Of a DNA stretch of 64,000 nt, positions 10,455 to 22,834 are shown one piece after another. Every line of letters begins with the position of its first letter. The first letter of the stretch is position 1. The stretch lies in contig NADL03000740.1 in assembly GCA_002205965.3 (NCBI GenBank), forward strand, positions 930,001 through 994,000, in the 5' to 3' direction. The stretch comes from Kappaphycus alvarezii (taxonomy: Eukaryota > Rhodophyta > Florideophyceae > Gigartinales > Solieriaceae). Both the position numbers and the translations under genes were made by a program. The notes below the pieces were generated by a model. That model did not search any database and was not told the origin of the DNA. It saw only the letters and a list, made by a program, of their open reading frames with translations.

Positions 10455-10931
10455 TTATCCTACGCACGATTCAAACTTGTGAATTCTACCGGCACTGAGC
10501 TGACGCGTCGACACAGGTATTGTACTTTCAAGAATATGTCCCCTTTCACCTTCGAACTCGTCCGGCGCAAAAAGCACGTTACCTATGCGCCTTCCACTGC
10601 TTTGAGGGGTCCCCAGAAACCTTTCCTCATCCTCCTTCTCCCCAAATTGCCCCATTTTGCCCAGGACCGACGCATTGGAGACGATGTTCGCAAAGATTAA
10701 TCCCGCGGGGAGTCCCACGTTGCTACCCTCATGAACTCTCATCGACGGCTTTTTCCTTGCCGCCTTGTCTATAAAGACGTCCCTATATTCAAAGGCCAGA
10801 TCTGATGCGAAAATCACTTCTCTACCGATGCCTCCTACAAGACACACCCATGCCCCGGTTCCGCGTATTCTCTCCGCAATGGTTGCGGAAAGCCTGGCGC
10901 CACCTTCCTGCACCCGCACCGAAATCATCAC
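10455..10931 (-). CDS. Hypothetical open frame, 158 codons, possibly one exon
   Basis: A minus-strand frame of 158 codons in a locally more GC-rich patch contains GAWVCLVGGIGREVIFASDL, a basic KAARKKPSMRVHEG segment and GLPAGLIFANIVSNASVLGK. The start is not convincing: the frame stays open upstream to a TGA near 10965 preceded by TTTAG, so it could be an internal exon. I find no family match from memory. It lies on the same strand as the decayed frame at 9352-9898, about 550 bp upstream of it, and the two might derive from one locus. Chance cannot be excluded at this length. Confidence 0.25.
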   Translation of the reverse strand: MMISVRVQEGGARLSATIAERIRGTGAWVCLVGGIGREVIFASDLAFEYRDVFIDKAARKKPSMRVHEGSNVGLPAGLIFANIVSNASVLGKMGQFGEKEDEERFLGTPQSSGRRIGNVLFAPDEFEGERGHILESTIPVSTRQLSAGRIHKFESCVG

Positions 10932-10999
10932 GATGCCCCGCCTACAACCCTCAAACCTCCTTCTTCAGCTAAACTTCCCTTCCTTCTGTCCACGATATT

Positions 11000-12400
11000 C
11001 CTACCATGCTTCGTCGCCTTATGATCTATTCTATGCCAGCAATTTAAATGAAAATGACAGAGTCACACCACTTTGCGTTTCTCGCTGGCCGTTATGACCT
11101 CATCAATTAGAATGAATGGCCGTGCATGGCTCATCGGAAATTTTCTGCGTACCTCTATGGTACATATAGGTAAGTATAAAGCCGTGAGAGTAAAGAAAAG
11201 TCCGAGAAGTTCTTCGATCAGAACAGTGGTAACGACATCCAAGAAGATGAAAAACAAGCACTTCATTGACAAATTATCAAGGGAAAATTAACTCGTTTGT
11301 CCAAGCAGCTTCAGCTCGTGCTAGAGGCTAACGGTCGACGGCGTTATGTTACTAGAGACGCTTTTGTTTTGGAAATAGCAAGAGAAACGACAGACTTAAG
11401 TTGAACGACGAGAGCAGACAAGTAATGGCGGAGCTACCGTTAAAATTTACTCACGCTAATTTATAGCTTTTATTTTTGAAAAAATGCAAAGAAAGTCTGG
11501 AACTATTTACAGGAGATGAACAACAATCACGCTGGAGCAAGGCGTCTAAAATTCGCCGCAGGTTACTCAGTCTTTCGAAGGAAAGCTCCGAAACAATACG
11601 AGGAGATGGTAGTTAAATTGTAAATTAATGTTCAGGTTTTGATAAAGGGAAAGCCGCTATTTTCGCAGTGAAAACGCCGTGTGAGATTCTGTTGCGCAGG
11701 AAGTCCAACATTTCGAATATGCGTATTCGTGGTTCTAGAGCGCTCGTCATGTAAACATCGATGGATGTAGGGAAGATTTTCGACACCAAGACTGTACCAA
11801 AAATTCATATTGGATATGAAATAGGTACTGAGTTCCGAATTTTATCCTTACGAGGAGATCAGTCATTCTTTCTCGCGACTTTAACTTCATGGAACTTATC
11901 ATATCAATTCGAAATTTCCTGAAAGTGCTGAGACGGCAGATGTGGGCCTTGATGGTGATGAGGAGGATGGCTGTGGTATGATTCCAACCGCAATTAATCC
12001 ACAGAGCTCTCAAATGAAGCCATTCAAAGGTGCGGCCCGTCTGGACTAGCACAAAAAATCTATAGCAGCAATATTTCGAACAAGGATCTGTCCGGAATAC
12101 CACTACGAACGACGAAGAAACTGGAAGGAGCAACGCTCCGCCGGTCTAAGAGACCGAAGTCTGATGCTACTACAAGTTATCGTGGCGCAGTCTTACTAGT
12201 ACTTTATGCTGGAATTGCGCCTATTTTAGATGAGCAAGTACCGTTAGATTTGAGTGAGGGCATGGTATTTTCATAAAAATATCAATGGTTTGATGATATT
12301 CAAAATGAGATAATGTCTATACAGTAAATGGTTTTTTTTGGAGAGCATAATAAACTACCGGGACGAAAAATACAGATAACAATCCCATCAGGTTCAACGG
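11000..12400. other. No recognisable gene
   Basis: A minus-strand frame of 128 codons (11747-12133) is present but has no recognisable motif and an unusual Cys/Phe-rich composition. It is probably chance. Nothing else stands out. Confidence 0.25.
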
Positions 12401-12419
12401 TCATTTAGTACATACAATT

Positions 12420-13120
12420 TCAATAAAAGACATGTTTTCTACGCCGAAAGCCTGATGGCGGCTGCAAAGCATCGAGACACTGGCCTTGACCATCCGCACC
12501 ACTTCTTGTATCACCTGACTCGCCGGATTCCCCTCCATAGCTACGTCGCACTCCTCCCGAGCGCCTCCGGCTCCCGGCCTTTGAGTTTTGTGCCCACCAC
12601 CTTGGACCCTTTGGGCCCGAAAAATTCGCCCAACGCATTTATTGCCCCCCGCATCCTTGTGCAGATGCTATATGCCACTGAGATGCGCAGATTCTTGGGG
12701 ATATCCTCGGAATTCCAACCCCAAATTTCGTGACTGCAGCACCGCATCTATCATAGATGTCCTATCATAGATGGATATCCCAAGAATCTGCGCAGGATGA
12801 TCCTTTTACGAGCTCTACACAGCTCCTTTCTCTACCCTGGAGCCTCCTCCTTCCTCACCGCGTATCCCTCCTCCACCTCCAAGGTCCACAAGAATGTCTG
12901 GTCAGTTGTGCTGCGGCTACATCTTGAGCTCACCATTTACGATGACTTGGTAGCTCCGATCTGTTGCCACCATCATCGTGCCCCGAGAGACCCCCGGGTG
13001 ACGACGCCTCGATCTGTAAGACTGAGTATGGCGTTTTGCACCTGCATAACACCACCCGAAATCTCTTCAACATACATGGACTCAAGCTGGACGGTCTGCC
13101 TGTAATTAAGAATATCATTT
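12420..13120. other. GC-richer island with open frames on both strands
   Basis: Open frames occur in plus (12455-12733, 12797-13105, 12964-13224) and minus (12541-12747, 12930-13118). The minus frame contains INALGEFFGPKGSKVVGTKL, the most protein-like piece. The island is clearly richer in GC than its flanks and is probably a relic of a coding insertion. I cannot assign a family. Confidence 0.25.
12684..12793. repeat. Inverted repeat, ~21-bp arms, 67-bp spacer
   Basis: GCGCAGATTCTTGGGGATAT (from 12684) is repeated in inverted orientation as GGATATCCCAAGAATCTGCG (to 12793), differing only by one G in a G run. The spacer itself contains ATCTATCATAGAT twice. This is a possible fold-back transposon remnant. 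Confidence 0.7.
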
Positions 13121-14649
13121 TATGCCGGCTACCACGGCCAATCGCCCCACAGATATCTAAGATGAACGCAACCTCCCTGTCTGCAGTTCACCGTCGGACA
13201 AGCCCATTGAATATAGAATATTAGTACGATCCATTTATGCCTCTACCGTGATCGAAACGACTTTGAGAAGGCTGCTGGACCTGCTGAGCTCGCCGGTGTA
13301 ACTACTCTTAATTTATTTTAAAGGAGGGTGTTTGATGCTCTCCTCCTTCCAAGGATGCCGAATTGTTCCTTCAGGTGCATTGGAGTTTCGCCGGCTCGCA
13401 TTTGAAATCCTAGGCGCGCTTTCAACGTATACTCGACGATCACGCTACACGGATATCGTTTCGTTTTGACCGTCGTTACTCTGTCGTCAAGAGGAATGAG
13501 TAGAAACGATTAAGTTTCGCTCCCTGGTCCAGTGTCGCCGCTTCCCTACTAATCAATGAAATTTCAATAAAACCTAAGCTAAAGAATGCAACCGAATGAA
13601 ATAAGCTGGAAAATTACCCCAGGATAGGATATGGAATACAACTTAAATTTGACCTTGTCCGGACTGGGGCGGCATTTCAAACACAGACAAGGGAGAGAGG
13701 AAAGAGAAAAGGGGAGCCTTTATTCATAGAGTTCAGGGGAAGATAAGCATAAGCCCCCTAGAGGTCAGGTGGTGGATTATGTGCGCAGTTTTCGCTGATC
13801 GGCATGAAAGCGGTGTATTGTAGGACAAAAGCCGAGAAAAGTACCTTGAGATTCCGGAATTCATAGAGTTAATGCTTCGCTCAACGAACAGCTGTAAAGT
13901 TGCGGAGTTCATGAAGATCCTAAATTCCTGCTGATCTGATTTTTCATTAGGTATCGGTGAAGATAGGTGAAAAGTCAACACTTTCGCAAAGACAGTATAT
14001 CGCACAGTGTCCCTTTTTCCGCCTTTCGGTACAGGTCGATGCTGAGAGATCTCCATCTGATTGGTTGAGATATGAATAATTTCAGGCGAGAACACAAGAT
14101 GCAGTAGTCATTTTTTTGTCCCCAACATTTATAAAATTCTCAATATTAGCAGTAAAATAGCGTAAAGGCAGTTATATACTGCAATAAGTTTTCATGTGAT
14201 AAAAAATTGTGAAAATAGGCCAAATGTTGACGGGATCAGTTTAAACAGAGTAGGACTCTAGTCTTGCGATGAACTCTGCTAATGAAAGTAGGGATGAAAC
14301 TTCCTGGAAAAATCGGATAAATATTTCATATCTATGAAAATTGATGTTCTTGTTTCTGGTCTTTTAAAGTTAGAATTAAAATAGCCATGCGAGGTCATTC
14401 TTACTATTTACAGTGGTCGAACAATCTCATGAGAACTCTCATTCTAGTCTCTATCCTTCGGGTTTCGCGTAGGGATCAGTACATCAGAGCATCCATGTGG
14501 GATATTCTGGAAAGGAGGCCCTTAATTTTAGGGGAGCAGGTTTGATTGTTTCTAAGTCTGATGATATAATTGACAGGCCATATTAATGCAAAGTCAAAGC
14601 CATATTGGGCCGAGTAGTGCGGGAGGGCGGGAAGAAAGGTGCTTGATTG

Positions 14650-14770
14650 CATGGTCAACCTGTTGCAATTTCCATGCCAATTAAGTGAAGTAGAACCGCG
14701 TGCGGCCAACCGTGCAAGAACTTTCGATTAGGTACCGAATCAGATCGTACTCAGCGCGCTAACAAAACCA
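14650..14770 (+). repeat. Dispersed repeat, copy 1
   Basis: About 110 bp starting TTGCAATTTCCATGCCAATT and containing ACCGAATCAGATCGTACTCA is matched at 17565-17685 with roughly three-quarters identity, in the same orientation. No coding sense is visible; a shared old transposon fragment is likely. Confidence 0.6.
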
Positions 14771-17564
14771 TTTTTGACGGCATTGCTATTCATCTTTTCC
14801 ATAATAAATTAGAATAAACCTGCGTTTTACCAAAGGACAAATTTACACACAAAATTACGAGTGAAATCGGATAAAGACTGGAGCAAAGCAGTGGACGCTC
14901 CAAACAGCTGAGGAAGAAGCGGGCACTAACTCGGAGGGAGGGAGAACGAAAGCTCATAAAGACGGAGCGAACAGCAAAATTGAACGGTCAAACTAAGTTG
15001 CGGCCATTTCGGCGCTAATTTTTCATGCACAACGAAAACGAGACAAAAGAACTTCCAAAATAAATCCTAACAAGACTTGTTAGGTGTGTGCTCCAATGTG
15101 GATAAAATGCGCAGACACCAGACCCCGCAGGGGATCATTAAGGCGCAGATGATATAAACAAAGCTGCAATGCTCGAGAAAGCGTTTGATATGGAACGGGT
15201 GTACGTTCACCGTTGAACCGGAAAAGTAAGGATATCTGATCCGTGCAGATGACCATCGAAGCCAAAGATCAATAGGAGACGGTGGGGAATATATTCGATA
15301 GTATTAAACCAGCAGTTATTGCCTGGAATACTGCTCTTTAATCAAGAAGAAGCTCGCCAGAATGCATCCGGCATACATAGCGATGTTTCTTGAAAATAAA
15401 GAGGTGCTGCAATTGTCACGCAACCCATTCAAACAATTGGCAAATAGTACCCTAACCGCATCTAGAAGTACAGCTGGTGGCGAGGTAGACATTCAGAGTA
15501 CCCAAATAGTTTTCAACGAGGTATAAAGAAAAGCACAACGAATGCTGGGCGATAGGAAATTTTCTTTCTTCCAATCTGGTAAAGGCCCATGGTACGTGAA
15601 AATAATGGATATGAAGGGACGGTAATGACAGTGAAGATCACTTGCTTCTGGCGAACAGCGCTGAGACATTTGGCAAAAGATGAGGTTCTCAAATGTCTGC
15701 GTACAGACTCCCGTTCTGCAGTTCTGCGGTAAGAAGTCCAACACCTGCCCTAGTAAAATGATTTGGTGTAAGATTTATCCGAGAGAACTACGAGCGATGT
15801 GCAGAAGCCGTAAAAATAGTCTGCTTTTTGTTTGGTTGCCCATCTGTGACAGAAGAAAACTTCTTGTAGTAATTTTGTTGCCGAGCTACACACTTTACAC
15901 ATATTCTCTTTTATTGCAAAGAATTGTTATGGAGTGAATGTCGATCTGAACTCCGTGGGGGAAATATTTATCTTTTCATACCAATATACTGTTTTAGGTT
16001 GCTGCTACAATCCAAGCATTTGCAGCAATCTAGATATCGTTCAAATGCAATATAACAGAGCTTAATAGTGGATGTGACTCTGCACGGTGATGGAATGATA
16101 CAAAAATAGTCCAGGTTCACAATAACTCTAAATGATTCTTGTCTTAGCCGTTTCATAAATAACCTCATCAGTTGTGAAACCCATAGGAGAAATCGTCTTA
16201 AACCAAAAAGCAAGGCTTCGCATTGAAAATCAGGTTTTGTGGCAAAGAGAGAACAGTCTCGCATTTATAGCACCAGCCGTATGTGTCAGAACCCTTTGAA
16301 CATATATAATGATGTGAAGTGATAAATGTGCTGTATTTAAATGACAGATTTGAATGTTAAATCCATAGAAATTAGCCCTTTATTTTATGGCTTTCTCTTT
16401 TAGTGTCAAATGCACCATAAAAAGTTCCTTCTTTTCTGATGATCCTTTTCATACTACAAAAGCAGATGATATTATCGCTCCGAGTTGCATGTAATTTAAA
16501 ACATAGTTCACCAAAATGTCTTTCTAAATTACACCTCGACTTCCCTGTTCAAAATCTTTGGAGGCGAATACTTTTTTCCGTGCAGAATGAGGTATTTATG
16601 AATCAGAACCCCTGTCCTAGCATAAAAAGAATATACAGTGGGTCGCATACTGCGAACTGGATTGCCCTGCAGAGGTAATTGGAGCAATCCAGTCGGCGCC
16701 AATCCTTGGTGTGGTCCTGAGGCCGATGCAATGGCGGGGCCCCAGTTCCCAAGTCGACTAGTTTTTTCCGATGGAGCTTCCTACCGCGGCTCTCTTAGTT
16801 GCGTTGCTGCCACTGAGGTTAGCTACCGCCTTTATCAATTATGTAGACATGTGAGTATCAATATTCTCAATCTCCTTGAAGATATAATATGAAGCAAGCA
16901 TATGATTCCATTGCTCGAGACTAGAAATAATAAGCTTTGTATAATAAATCCACAGCGAACAGTTCGGAAAACTCCAAACGTAAACAAGTCACCTTAAATC
17001 AACATCAAACGGTGATAATTTTACAAACATCTTTCATGTCTGCCTTACTGAGTTATTTTAGTCTCCGGCTTCCCGACTTCAATTGATTGATGATTGATGA
17101 AAATATATCCAAAATGTAGCTGAATTTGTGCGACCAGACTCATAGTCATGCACGTCTCCAATGATTTTAAGAACCTTTATGAATTTTCGAAGATTATTTT
17201 ATCGGTGCTCGAAGAAAATAACAATGAATGCTACTACAGAGGGCCCTTTACCATGCGTGAACCGAGTAACCCCAAATTATTAATCATAACGACATTTACG
17301 AGCGAAAAATGATATGAATCCATCCAATTTCCATTTATTTTCGTTTCAGATAACGTATTGCCCCTAGAGATATATTTTTCTCTCGATATTAACTCACGTA
17401 TTAGTCAGAAGTTGATTAAGAGTCATTTATATTGGCTGTAGACATCGTAAAGTGTTACTCTAACAGTTCACTATTTCTTACAGGTTTCATCGATTTGAAA
17501 TTGCCTATCACCAGAAGTTTTGGGTACTCTTCGTAAGAGAAAGAATCATTACCGCAGGTTTAAT

Positions 17565-17685
17565 CGCTCGCAATTTCCATGTCCATTAAGTACAGTAGAA
17601 CTGGTTGCGGCAGACGTTGCAAAGCTTCAAGTTAGATCCCGAATCAGATCCTGCGCAGAGCGTTTACCAAATAAAACATGATTAT
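17565..17685 (+). repeat. Dispersed repeat, copy 2
   Basis: This is the partner of the copy at 14650-14770. It starts CGCAATTTCCATGTCCATTA and contains CCCGAATCAGATCCTGCGCA. The match ends around AAATAAAACATG on this side and AACAAAACCATT on the other. Confidence 0.6.
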
Positions 17686-20600
17686 ATACAAGTTTGCAGA
17701 CGAAAATAGAAGAAAGAAATATTTGAAGGCTGGAAAAGGACTGATTTTGGTTATTTTAAGACCGTTTCGAGACTTTTCTGGAAATAGGCCATATTACAGA
17801 TTTTTTGGACCGATACGACTACAATATACACATTTTAGGACTGAAAAGGGTAGTTGCCGTTCGGATTCTATCGAACAGCGGAAATCTTGGCCTGTTTTAA
17901 TGATTGAAATACTGGGTTGAATTTATCTTTCGGGGAGTACTGTATAGTGGGTGGTAGGATGTTTGGATTATTATGAAGATATTTGGACTTTCGAGAGAAA
18001 CGAAATTACCGGATGGTATTATTGATTGTCATATTCTCTTGAAATTATAGTGTGCAACTATCTTAAAATAAGTGAAAGTGACTGTACTTATTACCGTTGA
18101 CTAATTGTTCTATACCGTCACTGACCACAGCTCAACAAATTTTGAGCCCAAATCACTGTTGCTGGTTGTGTACGGTAAAGTACTGAAAATGTCTCGCCAA
18201 TGAGCTACAGTATATTTGAAGTGAAACTTTTTAGTGATTGCGTTCCAAGCCAGCGGATCTTTTGATGCAACCGTCATCTAATACAGTCAACCACTTTCCC
18301 TCTCTAAAGGTGCAGAAGATGTCACCATAACGTCTCCATTGCGCTCAGTTGCCATTGATTTAGCCGCATTTGAACTACGAAATTATGCGACTTTGTCCCA
18401 CTAAATTGTACAGCAGCCATCTGGGGTCCTGTAAATAAAGACTTTTCCATTACAAGCAGTACAATAAAACATTTCCATATCAAGGGTACAAAATCACTAG
18501 TATTTTCCTACCACTAGTGCTATGTAAATCATTAGGACACCACTGTCCTGTACCGGTACTGAAAACTAATTTTTGTTTTTCGGACACTTTACCGGATATT
18601 TCCGCAATGTTCAGACTTTTTCGGACATTTCGACTTGGTTCTTTACATGAATATCTGAATTCTGGGCCTATTTTTACTTCCTCCTCCTTCTAGACAAACT
18701 ACATAGCTTAAAGTGGCTGGAATGCGTAGTTTGTGCGTTGGTGGCCATTTTCAGTCCCATTCTGCCACGATTGAGATACAATTCGAACGGTTCCCACCAT
18801 GTATCACAATAGGGTGGTTAAATTTTGGTCGTGTAGTGAATTCTCTTGTGGGGTACCATTTTCAGTTCTGCAAACTGATATACTACCTTATTCAATTCTA
18901 ATTCAAAGCACTCAATTGTAAAATTATACTATTGAGGCCTGGTGCCTCCAGAACTTCACATGAGGTGAGAGCGAAACTTCAAAAAAGCATTGAATATTTC
19001 TTTTGAACATTTTCTACCCGCGTTTGTAATTTCAATGTACAAATGAACGGTTTTAATTATATTTGGGAGTAATAAAATTGTATTATATATCCTCGCTTAT
19101 TCAGAGCAAAATGAAAAGTCAATCTGATCTCAATACTTCTTCGTGCCACAATCGCGCTATTGCCTATAGTTTCGCAATTTATACTTTTCACAAAAGCCAC
19201 ATGATAACAAGCTGCTACACTTCTTCCAAACCAGTTGTCACGTGCCTCTTTACAGAAAGACTTCTACGGTACGTCAGTGAACATGACCACATAGTATACC
19301 GTCATAATAGCATCTCAACAAAAGAAACCTTCATTTCAACATCAACTTATTAAAAGACCTTAATTTATTTCTGTTTTACGTTTTAAGAAATAAAAACCTT
19401 TTTGAATGGTGCGACCAAGTGGATATGCGATGTGTTCGATATGTGTTACGCGAAAAATGCTGTTTCCATGCTTAGCTTCCTGCGCTACGCTTACTCTAAT
19501 AGTAATAACATCTAGGGAGGAGGAAAAGGAGCTAATTTCCGAGAAAAGAAACCTAAATCCATCGAAAGTATTTTGGGAAAAACTTTAACATATACAGACG
19601 ATACCAGAATATTTTTGAAGCCCAGTTTTTCAGAATTTATGTCTCGCAAAGTTTCGAAATTTGCAATACCCGCTCACAAGACATATGACGCTTTCAATAA
19701 TTACACTGATTTCATTGAAGGAAGTATAGTTGAAATAGCCCTCTTTAAAGATTATTAAATATAAAAGTGGTATGAAATAGCACTAATATAAATAATTCGG
19801 TAGGTTTTCAAGAATTGAACACTCTTGATAGTCTAACTTTCCGCAACTCAGGACATTTTTGAGTTTGCAGGCATCGTTAGACGCTGTATTTGAGGATTTT
19901 TTAAGACGAGGATCCGCTGGAGATACTGCATGTTTCTGGAAAGAAATAGTGGGTGTGTGGGCACTTTAGGTACGTATTTAAATGGTTGTTGGAAATAAGT
20001 TTACAAAGTATTCAACTGAGTCCCTCGGAGTCAGCTTTCAACGAGGCCATTTCCTCCGTAATTATCTTCATTAAAGAATTTTCAGAGAGATGGGACGCTT
20101 TTAGGGGTCGCAGATATAAAGTCTGAAAGTTCCGTTGGTCTACTATATGGGTGTTTTGTGCGTTAAAGCAACTGCGGGAACTGCATATATCCTAAAAAAT
20201 CACTCATTACTCCAGGTCTACTGTTGCACTACCGATGTCATTGGTGGGAACGGGCATATCATATAGCAGGAGAGAAGGGCGCACTATTCTAGGTGTGAAC
20301 AGTTGCATGGTATCTGAGTTTATGAGAGTGCATTATTCTGTACTGCATTTGGTATTTAGTATCTAAGTCTGGATGAATATATTAGGCACGGCCGGTGGTA
20401 TTTTCCTGAATTGTAACCAAGTGAGATCATTCAACATAACAGAGTAGAAAGCTGTTTTGTCGTTTCTGTACGGTGCATGAGTTGTCCGAGTGGGTTACAG
20501 TCCTTTCTAGCGGTATCGAGGTAGCCTGTCTGGTAACCTCTGCAAGCGAGCAGAGTAGAGGCGCTCAATTCTTTACGACGTGGCACGAAACTTCGATCTT

Positions 20601-22258
20601 AGAAGAGTAACTTACGGTTTGTGAAAATTAAAGTTATTTTTGCGATGAATGGAGCGCTTCAAGACCAAGTTCAAGAATTCGAGTTTGAAAGCTGAGATAT
20701 TATGGTAGCATTAACTGAAATTTATCGCATATGTTTAATCCAAATATGCATAAGCAGCAATAAGTTTATGTCCTTCTAGACGCCTTCATAATAAACGTAA
20801 TTTTATCAAGCTACAACCTGTTTAGAAGCTTCATAATCCGCCCTCCGCTCCTTCCAATATCTTTTGCGGTATTTTCACACGCTTTCGTATTATTTTTTCA
20901 AAATAAAACTGCTTTCTTTATAAAATAATAAGTGCAGGATGTGAGGCTTCTTTCTAGAACTCCATACAGCCCATCTTAGCGGACTTTCCTTGCTTCCCCT
21001 CCTGTTTTCTAGACTAAGAATCTTTTCGACTCCCTTCTTTTCTCTTTGAAGCGTGTTCATCTTACGGGGTCGACAAATCACGGACTCCACCGGTTTCTGA
21101 CATATGCGCTCCTTTTCGTTTTCTTCTTTTGGAAAATTCTGTTTCTCTGAGCAGATCTTGCTCCAAAAATCAAACTGCGCTTTATTCAGCTGGAAAAAAG
21201 CTGCAAGCAAGGGCTAAATAACGTAACTTCCACTGAATGCAGACCGCAAATGGGTAGTGCGATAATCTTCGCGGAAAAACTGGTGCAAGAGAATATACAA
21301 GTCTTCCAATTGAATCAAAATTGGCTACATAGAAATCCCATCATTATTAAATCAACTCATTGCGGATTTTTTATGGTAATTACAGAACAATAATTACATC
21401 TTTCTGTGCTGTACGGAGGGAAAGAAGTCTTTATCTTCCCTTAATTTCTACTGAGATTGAAGTAAATCGGCCACATAAAGTAGGGCATAATGTAGCATTG
21501 ATGGGCGGCTACACTGAAATAGATACGTCTTCTGGGTCTTAGGGAGAGAAGATCTACATGATAGTAAGACTTTGTCAAGGGCTGAAGAATTCTTTAAGGC
21601 CAGAAATATTTGGTTTCATGGATCAACGCTGATCACGGTTGTGGACATGGAGGAGATGGAGGCACATTGAACTGAGAGATTCAGTTAAGAGGGGAAATAA
21701 TGAAGCTTTTCGAGGTTTATGAGGATAAATATCTTCCAACTCTACCAGCTGGATATTTTCAGCATGCCTAATTCGATTGCGTTGCCGAATCATAAAACTG
21801 TATTTAGAGCAGTAAGGGTTTTCCGCACATTAGGAAAAATCTTGCCTGGATTTAGCTTTTTTACGGTCATTATTTACATGATTTAAGTTACTTTGTAATT
21901 CAATCAGCCTCATCTACTAGTAAAAAAATTTATTGTCGCAGTTTTAACCCATATCATTATTGCCTCAAATAGTTCCATAAACAAAATGCAAATATCAATA
22001 CAAATTATTAGATATGAAGCCAACATTCAGTTGGTTAATTAACTCACCATTTAGCCGTCAGAATTACAACCTTGTTCCCCTCAAAAAGTAAAACTGCATA
22101 CATCAATTTTGATGATCAGAATGCAAGCAATTATACGTCCTATGCCCAAATCGTGGGATTTCTCGTATAGTAGTTGATTAAGATAACAACATGCAGCATA
22201 ATGAATGCACTGATCATTTCTATCAAGAAATTCACAGGGGCACCACATGTTTAGTCTA

Positions 22259-22577
22259 AGATATGAACTCCCACAGCTCCGCGACTTGGATAAATACACG
22301 GCAGATGAAAATTTATACAAAAATCGAAATAGGTTGTACATGCGCTCTCACCATTGCGCTCGGTTGCAGCTCGTTTTCTTTTGAAGACAATACGCAAAGC
22401 ATGAGGAAAATTGCCCATGAAATGTTTATAGATGATGAAAGAGTACAGTCCAGTTTGCTCCCGCTAGCATCAGAACTCGGTAATGCAACCACGAAGCTGA
22501 CCGTGGGCCTCAAAAAATCTCTGCGAAGGATTTCTACAGAAAATTTTAAGCGCTGGTGGTGTATCTGCTTATATTGA
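22259..22577 (+). CDS. Candidate two-exon gene fragment, function unknown
   Basis: One frame reads RYELPQLRDLDKYTADENLY then KNRN and ends in AG at 22332. A possible 37-bp intron (GTTGTA...TTGCAG, 22333-22369) follows. The next exon restores the frame (AG|C = Ser) and reads SSFSFEDNTQSMRKIAHEMF, continues through VQSSLLPLASELGNATTKLT and ends ENFKRWWCICLY before TGA at 22575-22577. The composition (amphipathic, charged, C-terminal Trp/Cys-rich end) looks like a real protein and loosely like a coiled-coil protein with a tail anchor, but I cannot name a family. An antisense frame (22081-22341) is also open, so strand is not certain. The start lies upstream and is unresolved. Confidence 0.3.
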
Positions 22578-22780
22578 TACTTGTGAAGTAAAGAACCGCG
22601 AATTTTATGATTCGTATTTTTTGTAAATGGAGATTTTTCCAGTTTTGAGCTTGGATTTATGTCTTGAAATCAAATAGTTTTCATGAAGATATTACCTGTT
22701 GAATAGATTGACTCAGGAAGTAGAGAAAGCATTCGCAATTTACTGGCTTTGTGAATTTATTGGAGAAAAATGGGTTCAAA

Positions 22781-22834
22781 ATGGACAACGTTACTGTATA
22801 ATTAAAGATGGACAAAGCTACCGTGAAATTAAAG
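22781..22834 (+). repeat. 27-bp tandem duplication
   Basis: Two adjacent 27-base units, ATGGACAACGTTACTGTATA plus ATTAAAG and ATGGACAAAGCTACCGTGAA plus ATTAAAG, differ at five positions. Confidence 0.8.

Noticed and set aside
20470..20560. Possible tRNA: A-box-like TTGTCCGAGTGGGTTAC
   Set aside because: No B box (GGTTCRANTCC) follows at tRNA spacing and no acceptor stem can be paired.
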